In this document: positions 20,697 through 34,369 of the stretch, piece by piece
Layout: every line of letters starts with the position of its first letter
How positions within the stretch are numbered: the stretch's first letter is position 1
Assembly (NCBI GenBank): GCA_023248995.1
Contig: JAHFDN010000014.1
Span: forward strand, 1-63,385
Reading direction: 5' to 3'
Origin: Candidatus Rokuibacteriota bacterium
Lineage (GTDB): Bacteria; Methylomirabilota; Methylomirabilia; Rokubacteriales; CSP1-6
Length of the DNA: 63,385 bases
Notes under the pieces: model-generated
What the model saw: only the letters and a program-made list of their open reading frames with translations
Database searches by the model: none
What the model was told of the DNA's origin: nothing
Translations under genes and position numbers: made by a program

Positions 20697-20951
20697 CTAA
20701 TGCGCGAGCCCGCGCGCCAAGGCGGACTTCCGCCGCGCCGCCGTGTTCGGATGAAGGACGCCCTTGGTCACAGCTTTGTCCAGCGCGCGCATCGCCTCTC
20801 GCACGGAGGCTTCGGGCGTCGCGCCCTTTGCGCCGAGCGCGGCGTAGGCCGCTTTCACGGTCGAGCGGACCCTGGACCGGATCGCCCGGTTGCGGAGCCG
20901 TCGGCGCTCGCTCTGCCTCATCCGCTTCTGAGCGGACTTGATGTTCGCCAC
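20697..20951 (-). CDS. rpsT: 30S ribosomal protein S20
   Basis: An 84-residue basic helical ribosomal protein beginning MANIKSAQKRMRQSERRRLRN and ending KSALARGLAH, fully matching S20. The GTG start at 20951 is preceded (minus strand) by AGGAGG. It is divergent from murJ and convergent with the ceramidase-like gene, with only nine bases between the two stops. Confidence 0.97.
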   Translation of the reverse strand: MANIKSAQKRMRQSERRRLRNRAIRSRVRSTVKAAYAALGAKGATPEASVREAMRALDKAVTKGVLHPNTAARRKSALARGLAH

Positions 20952-20992
20952 TTCGCCCGTCCTCCTGCTCCGTCGCGTGACGAAGCCCGTCC

Positions 20993-21021
20993 AAAGTACC
21001 GTCGGGCCCGACCACTGTCAA
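20993..21021 (-). promoter_or_regulatory. Consensus promoter of rpsT
   Basis: On the minus strand, TTGACA (21021-21016), a 17-base spacer and TACTTT (20998-20993). The leader is about 35 bases and carries an AGGAGG ribosome binding site, so rpsT is not leaderless. The -35 overlaps the ribosome binding site of divergent murJ. Confidence 0.75.
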
Positions 21022-21034
21022 GGAGTTTGTCACG

Positions 21035-22654
21035 ATGACGCTGCCGGATCCGAACGACAACGGGACGCCGACGGCGTCGGTGGAGGCCGGCGTCGTCCAG
21101 GCGGTCGGCACCATCGGGCTCGCGACGCTCGCCAGTCGCGTGCTCGGATTCGTCCGGGACGTGGTCGTGGCGCGCGCCTTCGGCGCCGGGCCGACCACCG
21201 ACGCCTTCTTCGTCGCCTTCCGGATCCCGAACCTCTTCCGTCGCCTCCTGGCGGAGGGCGCCCTCGCCACGGCCTTCATCCCCGTGTTCACCGACTATCT
21301 CGCCACCCGATCCCGCCCGGAGTTCGACCGGATGGTGCGGGCCGTGGCGGGCACGCTGCTCCTGACCCTCCTGGTCGTCGCAGCACTCGGCGCCTGGCTC
21401 GCCCCGTGGATCGTCGGCGTGATGGCTCCGGGCTTTTCCGCGGTCCCCGAGCAGCTCCGCCTGGCCACGACGCTCACGCGCCTCATGTTCCCCTATCTCG
21501 TGTTCGTGGGGCTGGCCGCCCTCGCCATGGGCCTCTTGAACGTCCACCACCGGTTTTTCACTTCGGCCCTGGGTCCCGCGGTCCTCAACGTCGGCATGAT
21601 CGCGGCGGTCCTGACGTTGCCACCCCATGTGGGCGTGCCGATCCTGGCGCTCGCCCTGGGAGTTTTGGTCGGAGGGCTGGGACAGTTCGCGATCCAGCTG
21701 CCGGAGCTCCGACGGGCCGGCGTCCCCCTCCAGCCCTCGGCCGAGTTCACCCATCCGGCCCTTCGACGGATCGCCCGTCTCCTCGGGCCGGCCGTGTTCG
21801 GTCTCGCCGCCGTGCAGCTCAACGTCTTCGTCAATACGCTCTTGGCCTCGCTCCTGCCCGAGGGCAGCATCTCGTTTCTCTACTACGCCGACCGCATCGT
21901 CGAGTTCCCGCTCGGCGTCTTCGGCATCGCGGTCGCCACCGCCACGCTCCCGCCCATGGCCACGCAGGCCGCCCGGCGCGACCTGCCCGGCCTCACCGGG
22001 ACCCTGAACTTCGCGCTGAGACTGTCGTGCTTCGTCGCCATCCCGGCGTCCGTCGGCCTCTGGCTCCTCCGAGACCCGATCACCCGCCTGCTCTTCGAGC
22101 GGGGGCGTTTCGGCCCCGACGATACCCAGGCCACCGCCTGGGCGCTGGGCTTCTTCGCGTTCGGGTTGCCCGCATTCTCCGCGGTGAGAATCGCGGCCCA
22201 GGCGCTATACGCCCTGGAGGACCCCCGCACGCCGGTACGGGTAGGAGTCGCCGCCGTGGGGCTCAACGTCGCCTTCGCCCTGGCTCTCATGGGGCCGCTC
22301 AAACACGGCGGCCTCGCCCTCGCAGCGTCCGCCTCGGCGACCTTCAACCTCATCGCCCTGCTCTGGCTCCTCCGCCGCCGGCTGGGGCGTCTGGGCGGCC
22401 GGCGCCTCCTCGGGAGCCTCTGGCGGGTGGCAGGAGCGACGGCGGTGATGGCCGCCTGGTGCGGCCTCCTCATCTGGAACTGGCCCCACGGGCCGACGCG
22501 GAAGGTCGAGGCCCTGTGGCTCCTCTTGGCCATCGGCGGCGGGATCGTCGCCTTCACCGCCACGAGCCTCCTCCTCCGCTCCGAGGAGGGGCCGGCGCTC
22601 CTGGGCCTCCTGCGACGCCGGAGTCGCAAGTTGCCTTCGGGAAGCGATCGCTGA
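21035..22654 (+). CDS. murJ: Lipid II flippase MurJ
   Basis: Inner-membrane MATE-like transporter moving lipid II outward for peptidoglycan synthesis. The 539-residue product has about 14 hydrophobic segments. Family signatures are TLASRVLGFVRDVVVARAFG, TDAFFVAFRIPNLFRRLLAEG, SISFLYYADRIVEFPLGVFG, RLLFERGRFGPDDT and FALEDPRTP-like ALYALEDPRTPVRVG. ATG 21035 follows AAGGAG. The murJ stop (22652-22654) lies in the spacer immediately before the TATACT of the downstream promoter. Confidence 0.96.
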   Translation: MTLPDPNDNGTPTASVEAGVVQAVGTIGLATLASRVLGFVRDVVVARAFGAGPTTDAFFVAFRIPNLFRRLLAEGALATAFIPVFTDYLATRSRPEFDRMVRAVAGTLLLTLLVVAALGAWLAPWIVGVMAPGFSAVPEQLRLATTLTRLMFPYLVFVGLAALAMGLLNVHHRFFTSALGPAVLNVGMIAAVLTLPPHVGVPILALALGVLVGGLGQFAIQLPELRRAGVPLQPSAEFTHPALRRIARLLGPAVFGLAAVQLNVFVNTLLASLLPEGSISFLYYADRIVEFPLGVFGIAVATATLPPMATQAARRDLPGLTGTLNFALRLSCFVAIPASVGLWLLRDPITRLLFERGRFGPDDTQATAWALGFFAFGLPAFSAVRIAAQALYALEDPRTPVRVGVAAVGLNVAFALALMGPLKHGGLALAASASATFNLIALLWLLRRRLGRLGGRRLLGSLWRVAGATAVMAAWCGLLIWNWPHGPTRKVEALWLLLAIGGGIVAFTATSLLLRSEEGPALLGLLRRRSRKLPSGSDR

Positions 22655-22660
22655 TATACT
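22631..22660 (+). promoter_or_regulatory. Strong promoter at the 3' end of murJ
   Basis: TTGCCT (22631-22636), an 18-base spacer and TATACT (22655-22660) preceded by TGA (extended -10). The expected start is near 22667, well before xerC at 22812, with an intrinsic terminator in between. Confidence 0.65.
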
Positions 22661-22666
22661 TTCCGA

Positions 22667-22771
22667 GTCGGACGTTTTCGATGAGCGTGTTTCCGCAGCG
22701 GGTGAAGGACGCCTCGAAGGCGGCCGGTCATCGGCTGACCGGCCCGGATGCCCGAGGCGTCAGCGTTTTTC
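22667..22771 (+). ncRNA. Candidate small RNA or transcription attenuator upstream of xerC
   Basis: About 105 bases run from the predicted start after TATACT to the T-run. The 3' end is a two-level hairpin: outer 9-bp stem 22708-22716 (GACGCCTCG) with 22753-22761 (CGAGGCGTC), and inner 8-bp stem GGCCGGTC (22722-22729) with GACCGGCC (22737-22744), followed by GCGTTTTT. It could be a free-standing small RNA, an attenuator controlling xerC, or simply a read-out terminator. A 43-codon reading frame (22681-22812) ends overlapping the xerC start but has no ribosome binding site. No match to SRP RNA or 6S RNA by eye. Confidence 0.45.
22708..22771 (+). terminator. Two-level hairpin with T-tract before xerC
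   Basis: Outer 9-bp and inner 8-bp perfect stems, the inner with a 7-base loop, then AGCGTTTTTC. It is the best intrinsic terminator in the window. It lies 48 bases downstream of the TATACT promoter and 41 bases before the xerC start. Confidence 0.8.
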
Positions 22772-22811
22772 TCCAGGCCGACGACCCTCCGACACACACC
22801 CGGGATCGCTG

Positions 22812-27048
<4,237 letters not shown>

Positions 27049-27126
27049 GACCATGCCGGCCGGACGCGCGAGCGGAGGCGAGCCTCCTCAGCGGGCACCC
27101 GAGCGGGTCGCGGAGCCGACCCCCTA

Positions 27127-27975
27127 ATGCGAGGGTCGCGCGAGGTGGTCGTCGGGCAGGTCCGGATCGGGGGCGCCAATCCGCTGGCGCTCATCGGCGG
27201 CCCGTGCGCGATCGAGGACGAGCCTCACGCCCTGATGCTGGCCGAACGGCTCGCCCGGATCGCCGGCGACCTGAAGGTGCCGTTCATCTACAAGTCCTCC
27301 TACGACAAGGCCAACCGCTCCTCGGTGACGTCTTACCGGGGCCCCGGCCTCAAGGAGGGCCTCCGCATCCTGGCCCGCGTGCGCGAGGAGGTGGGCTGCC
27401 CCGTCCTGTCGGACGTGCACGATGTCTCCGAGGTCGGGCCCGCCGCTCTGGTACTGGACGTGCTGCAGGTCCCCGCGTTCCTCTGCCGGCAGACCGACCT
27501 CGTCCTGGCCTGCGGCCGGACGCGAAAGCCGGTGAACGTCAAGAAGGGCCAGTTCCTCTCCCCCCGGGAGATGGCCAACGTCGTGGAGAAGCTCCGCTCC
27601 ACCGGGAACGACGCGATCCTGCTCACCGAGCGGGGAACGACGTTCGGCTATAATAACCTGGTCGTGGACTTCAGGAGCCTCCAGGACATGCGCGAACTCG
27701 GCTATCCCGTCGTCTTCGACGCGACGCACTCGGTGCAGCTCCCGGGAGGCCAGGGCAACCGCTCCGGGGGTGAACGGAAGTACGTGGCGGCGCTGGCCCG
27801 CGCGGCGGTTGCCGTTGGCATCGACGCGCTGTTCATGGAGATCCACGAAAATCCGGACCGCGCGCTGAAGGACGGGCGGCCCCTGTCGGACGGCCCCAAC
27901 ATGCTCCGGTTGGACGATCTCCCGCGACTGCTCCAGGAGATCGGCGCCATCCAGGCCGCGCAGGCGCGGCGATGA
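27127..27975 (+). CDS. kdsA: 3-deoxy-8-phosphooctulonate (Kdo-8-P) synthase, metal-type
   Basis: Condenses phosphoenolpyruvate with arabinose-5-phosphate in LPS inner-core synthesis. The 282-residue TIM-barrel carries [58 protein letters not shown] and [11 protein letters not shown]. The Cys in GGPC marks the metal-dependent group; metal-free enzymes have Asn there. ATG 27127 has no obvious Shine-Dalgarno. The stop overlaps kdsD (ATGA). Confidence 0.96.
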   Translation: MRGSREVVVGQVRIGGANPLALIGGPCAIEDEPHALMLAERLARIAGDLKVPFIYKSSYDKANRSSVTSYRGPGLKEGLRILARVREEVGCPVLSDVHDVSEVGPAALVLDVLQVPAFLCRQTDLVLACGRTRKPVNVKKGQFLSPREMANVVEKLRSTGNDAILLTERGTTFGYNNLVVDFRSLQDMRELGYPVVFDATHSVQLPGGQGNRSGGERKYVAALARAAVAVGIDALFMEIHENPDRALKDGRPLSDGPNMLRLDDLPRLLQEIGAIQAAQARR

Positions 27976-28940
27976 ACGCAAGGCTCCTCCGGCTGGCCGA
28001 GCGCGTCCTCAGGATCGAGGCGGAGGGAATCCTGGCCCTGGTCCCGCGGCTGGACGCGCGCTTCCTACGAGCCGTCGAGCTGCTGCACGCCTGCCGGGGG
28101 CGCGTGATCGTCACGGGCATGGGGAAATCCGGGCTCATCGGTCGGAAGATCGCCGCGACGCTGGCAAGCACGGGGACGCCGGCGTACTTCCTCCACCCGG
28201 CGGAAGGGATCCACGGCGACATCGGCATGGTGGCCCGCGACGACGTGGTGATCGCGCTCTCCAACTCGGGCGAGACCGACGAGGTGCTGGCGATCCTCCC
28301 CCAGCTCAAGCGGCTCGGCGTCTCGCTCATCCTGCTGACGGGCACGACGGGATCCGCGCTCGCCAAGCAATCCGACGTGGTCCTGGACGTGAGTGTCAGC
28401 GAAGAGGCGTGCCCGATGAATCTCGCCCCCACCTCCAGCACCACGGCCGCCCTGGCGCTGGGGGACGCCCTCGCCATGGCCCTCCTCGAGCTCAAGGGGC
28501 TCCGCCCGGAGGACTACGCGGCGCTGCACCCGCGCGGGACGCTGGGCTGGCGGGCGCTCTTCAAGGTGGCCGACCTCATGCACACGGGCCTCGCCGTTCC
28601 CAGGGTGGTCGAAGACGCTCCGCTGGAGGCGGTGATCCGCGAGATAACCGACAAGCGCCTCGGCGTCACGACCGTGGTGGACGCCGCGGGGCGCTTGGTC
28701 GGGATCTTCACCGATGGAGACCTCCGCCGCGCGCACTTCCGCGAGGGCGGCATTCAGAACCTCAAGGCTCGCGACTGCATGAGCCGATCGCCGAAGGTCA
28801 TCACCCCCGACGAGCTCGCGGCCAAGGCGCTTTCCGTCATGGAATCCTTCGCGATCACGAGCCTCGTGATCGTGGATGAGGCCGGCCGCCCGGCGGGCGT
28901 CATTCACATGCACGACATTCTCCGGGCCAAGATCGTCTGA
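27972..28940 (+). CDS. kdsD: Arabinose-5-phosphate isomerase (KdsD/KpsF)
   Basis: Interconverts ribulose-5-phosphate and arabinose-5-phosphate, the substrate of KdsA. The 322-residue product has a SIS sugar-isomerase domain ([52 protein letters not shown]) and a C-terminal pair of CBS domains (about 205-320). It overlaps kdsA by four bases and is followed 13 bases later by kdsC, giving three consecutive Kdo-pathway steps in one operon. Confidence 0.96.
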   Translation: MNARLLRLAERVLRIEAEGILALVPRLDARFLRAVELLHACRGRVIVTGMGKSGLIGRKIAATLASTGTPAYFLHPAEGIHGDIGMVARDDVVIALSNSGETDEVLAILPQLKRLGVSLILLTGTTGSALAKQSDVVLDVSVSEEACPMNLAPTSSTTAALALGDALAMALLELKGLRPEDYAALHPRGTLGWRALFKVADLMHTGLAVPRVVEDAPLEAVIREITDKRLGVTTVVDAAGRLVGIFTDGDLRRAHFREGGIQNLKARDCMSRSPKVITPDELAAKALSVMESFAITSLVIVDEAGRPAGVIHMHDILRAKIV

Positions 28941-28953
28941 GCTGAGTGGCACG

Positions 28954-29490
28954 GTGGCCCGGTCTAGCCCCGCTCCATCCACCTTCAAGGCACGCGCCAG
29001 GGCTCTCCGGCTCCTGGTCCTCGACGTCGACGGCGTCCTGACCGACGGGCGTCTCGTGTACGGCCCGGCCGGCGAGGAGGTCAAGGTCTTCCACGTCCAG
29101 GACGGCCTCGCCATCGAGGCGGCGCGGGGAGGCGGCCTCCGGGTGGCGATCATCTCCGGCCGGGCCTCACCGGCCGTATCCCGCCGCATGGCCGACCTCG
29201 GGGTGATCGAAGTCCACCAGGGGGCCGGCGACAAGCCCGCCGTCCTCGACGCTGTCCTCCGGAGGCAGGGGGTCAGACCGCGGGAAGCCGCCTACATGGG
29301 GGATGACCTGACCGACCTCGCTCTCCTCCGGAGTGTGGGCCTCGCCCTGGCTCCGGCCAACGCCGCCGCCGAAGTGAAGCGAGTCGCCCACTGGGTCGGG
29401 ACCCGGAGAGGTGGTGACGGCGCCGTGCGGGAGGCCGTGGAGGCGATCCTGAAAGCCCGCGGCGTCTGGCCTCCACCCCAGTTCGTCTGA
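28954..29490 (+). CDS. kdsC: Kdo-8-phosphate phosphatase
   Basis: HAD-superfamily phosphatase releasing Kdo from Kdo-8-P. The 178-residue length fits the small KdsC-type tetrameric phosphatase. Motif I is LLVLDVDGVLTDGRL (nucleophile and acid Asp residues), motif II lies in VAIISGRAS, Lys in GAGDKPAVL, and motif IV is MGDDLTDLALL. GTG 28954 is taken as the start because it is the first start codon after the kdsD stop in this frame; the ribosome binding site is weak and coupling to kdsD is likely. Confidence 0.9.
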   Translation: MARSSPAPSTFKARARALRLLVLDVDGVLTDGRLVYGPAGEEVKVFHVQDGLAIEAARGGGLRVAIISGRASPAVSRRMADLGVIEVHQGAGDKPAVLDAVLRRQGVRPREAAYMGDDLTDLALLRSVGLALAPANAAAEVKRVAHWVGTRRGGDGAVREAVEAILKARGVWPPPQFV

Positions 29491-29511
29491 TCGGCCCCCG
29501 GTTCTTTCTTC

Positions 29512-29541
29512 TTGCCGGGCCGATGGGTCACATGGTATAAG
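29512..29541 (+). promoter_or_regulatory. Promoter of the lptC-lptA-lptB-rpoN cluster
   Basis: TTGCCG (29512-29517), an 18-base spacer and TATAAG (29536-29541) with TGG before it (extended -10). The predicted start near 29548 leaves about eight bases before ATG 29556 and excludes the TTG at 29544 as a start codon. Confidence 0.6.
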
Positions 29542-29555
29542 AATTGCATACTGTT

Positions 29556-30155
29556 ATGAAGCTCACCCCGCAACGAACCTCCCAACTCATCCTCGCCACC
29601 ATCGCCCTCTTCGCCCTCGGCGTCGCCGGCAGCCTCTATATCAAGGCTCGCGCCGTGCCCGAGCCCCTCGACACCCCGCCGACACAAGCCGACTACCAGA
29701 TCAAGCAAGTGCGCCTCCAGGAGATGGGAAGCGGCAACACCCACTGGCGGCTCATCGCCGATCAGGCCGAGGTCTTCGAAGGCGAGGGAAGAACCCTCAT
29801 GCGGAAGGTGAAGATCACGATCGAGGAGCCCGACAGGACCTGGACGGTCACCGGGGACGAAGGCGACCTCCTCAACGCCACGAAGGACGTCGAGATCCGG
29901 AAAAACGTCGTGATGGTCAACACCCAGGGCGTCCGGCTCCAAACTGAGACGCTCCGCTGGCAGGCCAAGGAGCGGCGCGTCTGGACCACGGACCCGGTGA
30001 CGATCTTCCGCGAGGGAACCGTCGTCACGGGGCAGGGGCTCGATTCCTGGATGTCGCTCGAGCAGACCCGCGTGAAAGGCCGGGTCCGGGCGATCTTCTC
30101 CGACGAGAAGGAACCCCGCGTGTCCTCCGCCACCGATCGGGAGCGCGCCAAATGA
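29556..30155 (+). CDS. lptC: LPS export protein LptC
   Basis: Bitopic inner-membrane component of the LPS transport bridge. The 199-residue protein has a single N-terminal membrane anchor (LILATIALFALGVAGSLYI) and a periplasmic beta-jellyroll with alternating strands (WRLIADQAEVFEGEGRTLM, WTVTGDEGDLLNATKDVEI, VRLQTETLRW). ATG 29556 is preferred on promoter grounds. It ends in ATGA overlapping lptA. The gene context of lptC, lptA, lptB and rpoN confirms the assignment. Confidence 0.92.
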   Translation: MKLTPQRTSQLILATIALFALGVAGSLYIKARAVPEPLDTPPTQADYQIKQVRLQEMGSGNTHWRLIADQAEVFEGEGRTLMRKVKITIEEPDRTWTVTGDEGDLLNATKDVEIRKNVVMVNTQGVRLQTETLRWQAKERRVWTTDPVTIFREGTVVTGQGLDSWMSLEQTRVKGRVRAIFSDEKEPRVSSATDRERAK

Positions 30156-30760
30156 GGCGGGCTCTTCCCCTCGCCGTCCTGCTCCTGGGGGCGCTCCTGC
30201 CCCCGCTGGCCCTGCCGTCCCCGTCCCCCGTGCTCGCCCAGCCGGCCACACCCAAGAAGCCGGCCGTCAGATCGGACGCCCCCTCCCCGAAGCCCGAGGA
30301 AGACGAGAAGAACCAACCCGTGACCGTGGACGCGGACCAGATGGAGAGCATGCAGAAGGAAGGGCTCGTCATCTTCACGGGGAACGTCGTGGCGCGGCAG
30401 AACAACTCGGTCCAGTACGCCGACCGGACCGAGGTGTACCTGGACGCCAAGGGGGACAAGGTCGTCCGCACCGTGTCTCTCGGCAACGTGCGCATCATCA
30501 CCAAAGACTGCCGCATCGGCACGGCCGGGCGCGCCGAGTACTACGACGCCGAGCAGCGCGTGGTGCTCATCGGCAACGCGCGCGTCTGGCGGGACGACAA
30601 CATGGCCACGGGGGATCGCATCACCATCTTCCTGGCCGAAGATCGGAGCGTGGTCGAGGGGGGCCGTCAGGGGCGCGTGAAGGCGATCTTCTACCCCAAG
30701 TCGCAGGACGGGCAGAAACCGGTCCGGCCGGCCGTTTCCGGCCCCTTTCCCTGCGGGTGA
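30152..30760 (+). CDS. lptA: LPS transport periplasmic protein LptA
   Basis: OstA-like protein forming the periplasmic bridge for LPS. The 202-residue product has a signal peptide ([19 protein letters not shown]), a charged Pro/Lys/Glu linker, then the OstA core ([60 protein letters not shown]). It ends in a Pro-rich tail with a lone Cys. It overlaps lptC by four bases and is seven bases from lptB. Confidence 0.93.
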   Translation: MRRALPLAVLLLGALLPPLALPSPSPVLAQPATPKKPAVRSDAPSPKPEEDEKNQPVTVDADQMESMQKEGLVIFTGNVVARQNNSVQYADRTEVYLDAKGDKVVRTVSLGNVRIITKDCRIGTAGRAEYYDAEQRVVLIGNARVWRDDNMATGDRITIFLAEDRSVVEGGRQGRVKAIFYPKSQDGQKPVRPAVSGPFPCG

Positions 30761-30767
30761 TCGGCCG

Positions 30768-31490
30768 ATGGAAGGGCTCATCGCCCAGGGGTTGCTCAAG
30801 CGCTTCGGCCCCCGCCGGGTCGTGGACAACGTCAGCTTCGACATCCAACGGGGAGAAGTCGTCGGCCTTCTCGGCCCGAACGGGGCAGGGAAGACGACCT
30901 CCTTCTACATGATGGTGGGCCTCCTCAGGCCCGACGGGGGCCGGATCTTCCTCGAAGGGGAGGAGGTCACCGACCTGCCGATGTACAAGCGCTGCCGGAT
31001 GGGTCTGGGATACCTGCCGCAGGAGTCCTCCGTCTTCCGGAAGCTCACGGTGGAGGAAAACCTCCTGGCGATCCTGGAAACCCTCGACCTCTCCCACTCC
31101 CACCGGCTCGAGCGCCTGCACGAGCTCCTCGAAGAGCTGGACCTCACGCGCCTCGCCCACCACAAGGCCTTCAGCCTGTCGGGAGGCGAGCGCCGGCGAC
31201 TGGAGATCACGCGCGCGCTGGTGACGTCACCCCGCTACCTGCTCCTGGACGAGCCGTTCACCGGGATCGACCCGATCGCCATCGGGGACATCCAGGAAAT
31301 CGTCGCCCGGCTCCGCGAGCGCGGGATCGGCATCCTCATCACCGATCACAACGTGCGAGAAACGCTCGCGATCACCGATCGGGCGTACGTCCTCTACGAC
31401 GGCAAGGTCCTCGTCTCGGGCACCGCCATGGAGCTGGCTCAGAACCCGACCGCCCGCGAGATCTACCTGGGCGAGAAGTTCTCCCTGTAA
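30768..31490 (+). CDS. lptB: LPS export ABC transporter ATP-binding protein LptB
   Basis: The cytoplasmic ATPase that, as a dimer with LptF and LptG, extracts LPS from the inner membrane. The 240-residue product has Walker [11 protein letters not shown], the Q-loop in [16 protein letters not shown] signature [11 protein letters not shown], Walker B YLLLDEPF and switch His in [10 protein letters not shown]. Its membrane partner in this genome is the single fused LptF-LptG gene at 44501-46807. Confidence 0.97.
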   Translation: MEGLIAQGLLKRFGPRRVVDNVSFDIQRGEVVGLLGPNGAGKTTSFYMMVGLLRPDGGRIFLEGEEVTDLPMYKRCRMGLGYLPQESSVFRKLTVEENLLAILETLDLSHSHRLERLHELLEELDLTRLAHHKAFSLSGGERRRLEITRALVTSPRYLLLDEPFTGIDPIAIGDIQEIVARLRERGIGILITDHNVRETLAITDRAYVLYDGKVLVSGTAMELAQNPTAREIYLGEKFSL

Positions 31491-31514
31491 GGCCAGGTCG
31501 CGAGCACGATCCCC

Positions 31515-32960
31515 ATGCCCGCCGAAACGCGCCTCTCCCTCCGGCAGACCCAGCGGATGGTGATGACCCCGCTTCTGCAGCAGGCGATCCAGCTGCTGCA
31601 GCTCTCCACGCTGGAGCTCCAGGAGCTGGTGCAGAAAGAGCTCCTCGAAAACCCCCTGCTGGAGGAGACGCCCGCCGACCCCCCCGAGGGGACGGCCACG
31701 AGCGCGGAGGCGATCCCCGGCACCGTCACACCCGACGTCCCCCAGCCCACGCCCACCGTCGATGCGACCCAGACGGACGCGCTCCCCTTCGACCTGACCG
31801 CCGCCATCTTCGACTACCCGGAGGAGCCCACGCTGGTGCAGCAGGAAGACCGCGAGGAGCCCCCCTTCGAGAACTTCACCAGCAGGGCCACCACCCTGGC
31901 CGACCACCTGGACGCGCAGCTCCGGCTCGCGACGAACGACGCGCGCGTCCGGGTGATCGGCGAGGCCATCATCGGAAACATCGACGACGACGGGTACCTC
32001 CGCGCCGAGCTCGCCGACATCGCGCAGAATACCAAGGCGAGCGTCGAAGACGTGGAGAAGGTCCTCAGCCTCGTCCAGTCGTTCGACCCGCTGGGCATCG
32101 GCGCCCGCACCCCCCAGGAGTGCCTCCTGATCCAGCTCCGGGCCGACCCCTTGCCCGACCCCGTCGCGGTGGAGATCCTCGAGCAGCACTGCGAGGCGCT
32201 GGAGCGCCACGGCTACACAGACATCGCCAAGGCGCTCAAGCTCCCGCTGGAGCGCATCATGGAGGCGGTGGAGGAGATCGAGGCCCTCGAGCCGAAGCCG
32301 GGCAGAAAGTTCGCCGCGTCCGACGCGCGCTACATCACCCCCGACGTGTTCGTCCACAAGATGGGGGATGACTACACGGTGGTCCTGAATGAGGACGGCA
32401 TCCCGCGGCTCAGGGTCAACGCGCTCTACCGGAGCCTCCTGCGCGGCGGCGGCCTGGAGGCCAAGCAGTACGTGGAGCAGAAGCTCCGCTCGGCGATCTG
32501 GCTCATCAAGAGCGTCCACCAGCGCCAGCGGACGCTCTACCGCGTGACCGAGAGCATCGTGAAGTTCCAGCGCGAGTTTCTCGACAAGGGCCTCGCCTCG
32601 CTCCGCCCGCTCTCCCTCCGGGACGTGGGCGAGGACGTGAGCATGCACGAGTCCACGATCAGCCGCGTCACCACCAACAAGTACGTGCAGACCCCCCAGG
32701 GACTCTTCGAGCTGAAGTACTTCTTCCACAGCGGCATCGCCACGGGCAACGGCGATCGGGTCTCCTCCCTCTCGGTCAAGAAGATGATCCGCGATCTCCT
32801 CGGAGGGGAAGACGCGGGCAAACCGCTCTCCGACCAGGAAATCGCCGACATCCTCAAAGGCCGCGGCCTCATCATCGCCCGGCGGACGGTGGCCAAGTAC
32901 CGGGAGGAGCTCGGGCTCTCGCCGTCCCACCGGCGCCGGCTCGCCCCCAAGAAGCGGTAG
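31515..32960 (+). CDS. rpoN: RNA polymerase sigma-54 factor
   Basis: Directs RNA polymerase to -24/-12 promoters with the help of AAA+ activators. The 481-residue protein has the Gln/Leu-rich activator-interacting region I (LRQTQRMVMTPLLQQAIQLL, ENPLLEE), an acidic linker, a core-binding domain, a helix-turn-helix region (DVGEDVSMHESTISRVTTNK) and the RpoN box ARRTVAKYREELGL near the C-terminus. The position between lptB and hpf is the classical Gram-negative order. No sigma-54 activator with an AAA+ domain is encoded in this window. Confidence 0.98.
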   Translation: MPAETRLSLRQTQRMVMTPLLQQAIQLLQLSTLELQELVQKELLENPLLEETPADPPEGTATSAEAIPGTVTPDVPQPTPTVDATQTDALPFDLTAAIFDYPEEPTLVQQEDREEPPFENFTSRATTLADHLDAQLRLATNDARVRVIGEAIIGNIDDDGYLRAELADIAQNTKASVEDVEKVLSLVQSFDPLGIGARTPQECLLIQLRADPLPDPVAVEILEQHCEALERHGYTDIAKALKLPLERIMEAVEEIEALEPKPGRKFAASDARYITPDVFVHKMGDDYTVVLNEDGIPRLRVNALYRSLLRGGGLEAKQYVEQKLRSAIWLIKSVHQRQRTLYRVTESIVKFQREFLDKGLASLRPLSLRDVGEDVSMHESTISRVTTNKYVQTPQGLFELKYFFHSGIATGNGDRVSSLSVKKMIRDLLGGEDAGKPLSDQEIADILKGRGLIIARRTVAKYREELGLSPSHRRRLAPKKR

Positions 32961-32969
32961 AGGTCGATC

Positions 32970-33494
32970 ATGCGGTTCATCGTCACCGCCCGCGGCGTGG
33001 CCATCACCCCGGCGTTTCGCGCGCTGGTCGAGCGCAAGGTGGAAAAACTCTCGCGGATCTTTCCGAAGATCATCGACGCCAAGATCACGCTGTCGGCGGA
33101 AAAGTACCGCCGCACCGCGCGGCTGACCCTCATCGCGAAACGGAAGATCTTCACGAGTGAGGAGACAGCGGCCAACCTGGGTGCCGCGGTGGACTTGGCC
33201 GCGGACGCGCTCTCCCGCCAGGTGAGGCAGGTCAAGGACCGCCTGCGCGAGCGCAAGCCGCGGGTCTCGCGACGGCGGGCGCTCGCCCGGACGCCGCGCG
33301 AGGGCGAGCCGGCGGCCCCCCTGCTGGTGTCCCGGCGGCCGGCCCCGAAACCCATGTCCGTGGAAGAGGCAGTCATGCAGCTCGGTCTCCGCGGCGACCA
33401 GTTTCTGGTCTTCACGAACGCCGTGACTGACGCCATCAACGTCCTCTACCGGCGGAAGAACGGCGGGCTCGGCCTGATCGAACCCGCCCGCTGA
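32970..33494 (+). CDS. hpf: Ribosome hibernation promoting factor, long form
   Basis: Binds the 30S decoding centre and pairs ribosomes into inactive 100S dimers. The 174-residue protein has an N-terminal S30AE domain (residues 1-95, FRALVERKVEKLSRIFPKII) and a C-terminal dimerisation domain (PMSVEEAVMQLGLRGDQFLV, NVLYRRKNGGLGLIEP) joined by an Arg-rich linker. The second domain marks the long type, which can dimerise ribosomes alone. Spacing from rpoN is nine bases. Confidence 0.95.
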   Translation: MRFIVTARGVAITPAFRALVERKVEKLSRIFPKIIDAKITLSAEKYRRTARLTLIAKRKIFTSEETAANLGAAVDLAADALSRQVRQVKDRLRERKPRVSRRRALARTPREGEPAAPLLVSRRPAPKPMSVEEAVMQLGLRGDQFLVFTNAVTDAINVLYRRKNGGLGLIEPAR

Positions 33495-33499
33495 TCGCC

Positions 33500-34369
33500 A
33501 TGGACGACAAGCCGCGCTTCGTCATCATCACGGGTCTCAGCGGGGCCGGGAAGAGCTTCGCCATCAAGTGCTTCGAGGACATGGGCTACTTCTGCGTGGA
33601 CAACCTGCCGACGACGCTCATCCCGACCTTCGCCGAGCTGTGCGCCCAGTCCACCCTCGAACGGCGCCGGATCGCCCTCGGCGTGGACGTCCGGGAAGGC
33701 GAGTACCTGGCCCACTTCGTCGAGACGCTGAGAGAGCTGCAGGGGAAGGGGTATCCCACCGAGGTGCTGTTCCTGGAAGCGGGCGACGAGTCGCTCGTCC
33801 GCCGCTACCACGAGACGCGGCGGCAGCACCCGCTGGCGGGGACGGGCAACGTCCTGGACGGGATCCGCGCGGAGCGGAAGGCGATGGCCCACCTCCGCGA
33901 GATCGCCGATCGCATCGTGGACACCTCGGGGCTGACCGTCCACCAGCTCAAGGACCTCTTGGTGGACTGCTACGGCGCGACGAAGGGCCGGAAGGCCTTC
34001 ACGGTGTCCCTGGTCTCCTTCGGCTACAAGCACGGGATCCCGTATGATTCCGACCTGGTGTTCGACGTCCGTTTCCTCCCCAATCCCCACTTCGTCGAAG
34101 GGCTGCGCGCCCTGGACGGACGCGAGGCCTCGGTGCGGGAGTTCATCCTCAAGCACGACGAAAGCCGCCAGCTCCTGGACCGGCTCAAAGACCTCCTCGC
34201 CTTTCTGCTCCCCTTCTACCAGCGGGAGGGCAAGGCCTATCTCACGGTCGCCGTCGGTTGCACGGGCGGACGCCACCGGTCGGTCGCCCTCGTCGAGGAA
34301 CTCCGACCGTTCCTGGAGGCCCAGGGGTTTCCGCCCACCGTGACCCACCGGGACCTCGAGCGTGAGTGA
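33500..34369 (+). CDS. rapZ: RNase adapter/P-loop protein RapZ
   Basis: A 289-residue nucleotide-binding protein. Walker A is ITGLSGAGKSFAIKCFEDMG near the N-terminus, followed by YFCVDNLPTTL, FLEAGDESLVRRYHETRRQHPL, VDTSGLTVHQLK, SFGYKHGIPYDSDLVFDVRF and GCTGGRHRSVAL, all RapZ/YvcJ signatures. In enterobacteria RapZ controls glucosamine-6-phosphate synthase through small RNAs; elsewhere the role is less clear. ptsN, normally between hpf and rapZ, is missing here. The stop overlaps the following GH57 gene by eight bases. Confidence 0.95.
   Translation: MDDKPRFVIITGLSGAGKSFAIKCFEDMGYFCVDNLPTTLIPTFAELCAQSTLERRRIALGVDVREGEYLAHFVETLRELQGKGYPTEVLFLEAGDESLVRRYHETRRQHPLAGTGNVLDGIRAERKAMAHLREIADRIVDTSGLTVHQLKDLLVDCYGATKGRKAFTVSLVSFGYKHGIPYDSDLVFDVRFLPNPHFVEGLRALDGREASVREFILKHDESRQLLDRLKDLLAFLLPFYQREGKAYLTVAVGCTGGRHRSVALVEELRPFLEAQGFPPTVTHRDLERE

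Noticed and set aside
22655-22811. dif recombination site next to xerC
   Set aside because: No pair of 11-base arms around a 6-8 base centre resembling dif; the inverted repeats here are a GC-rich terminator with a T-run.
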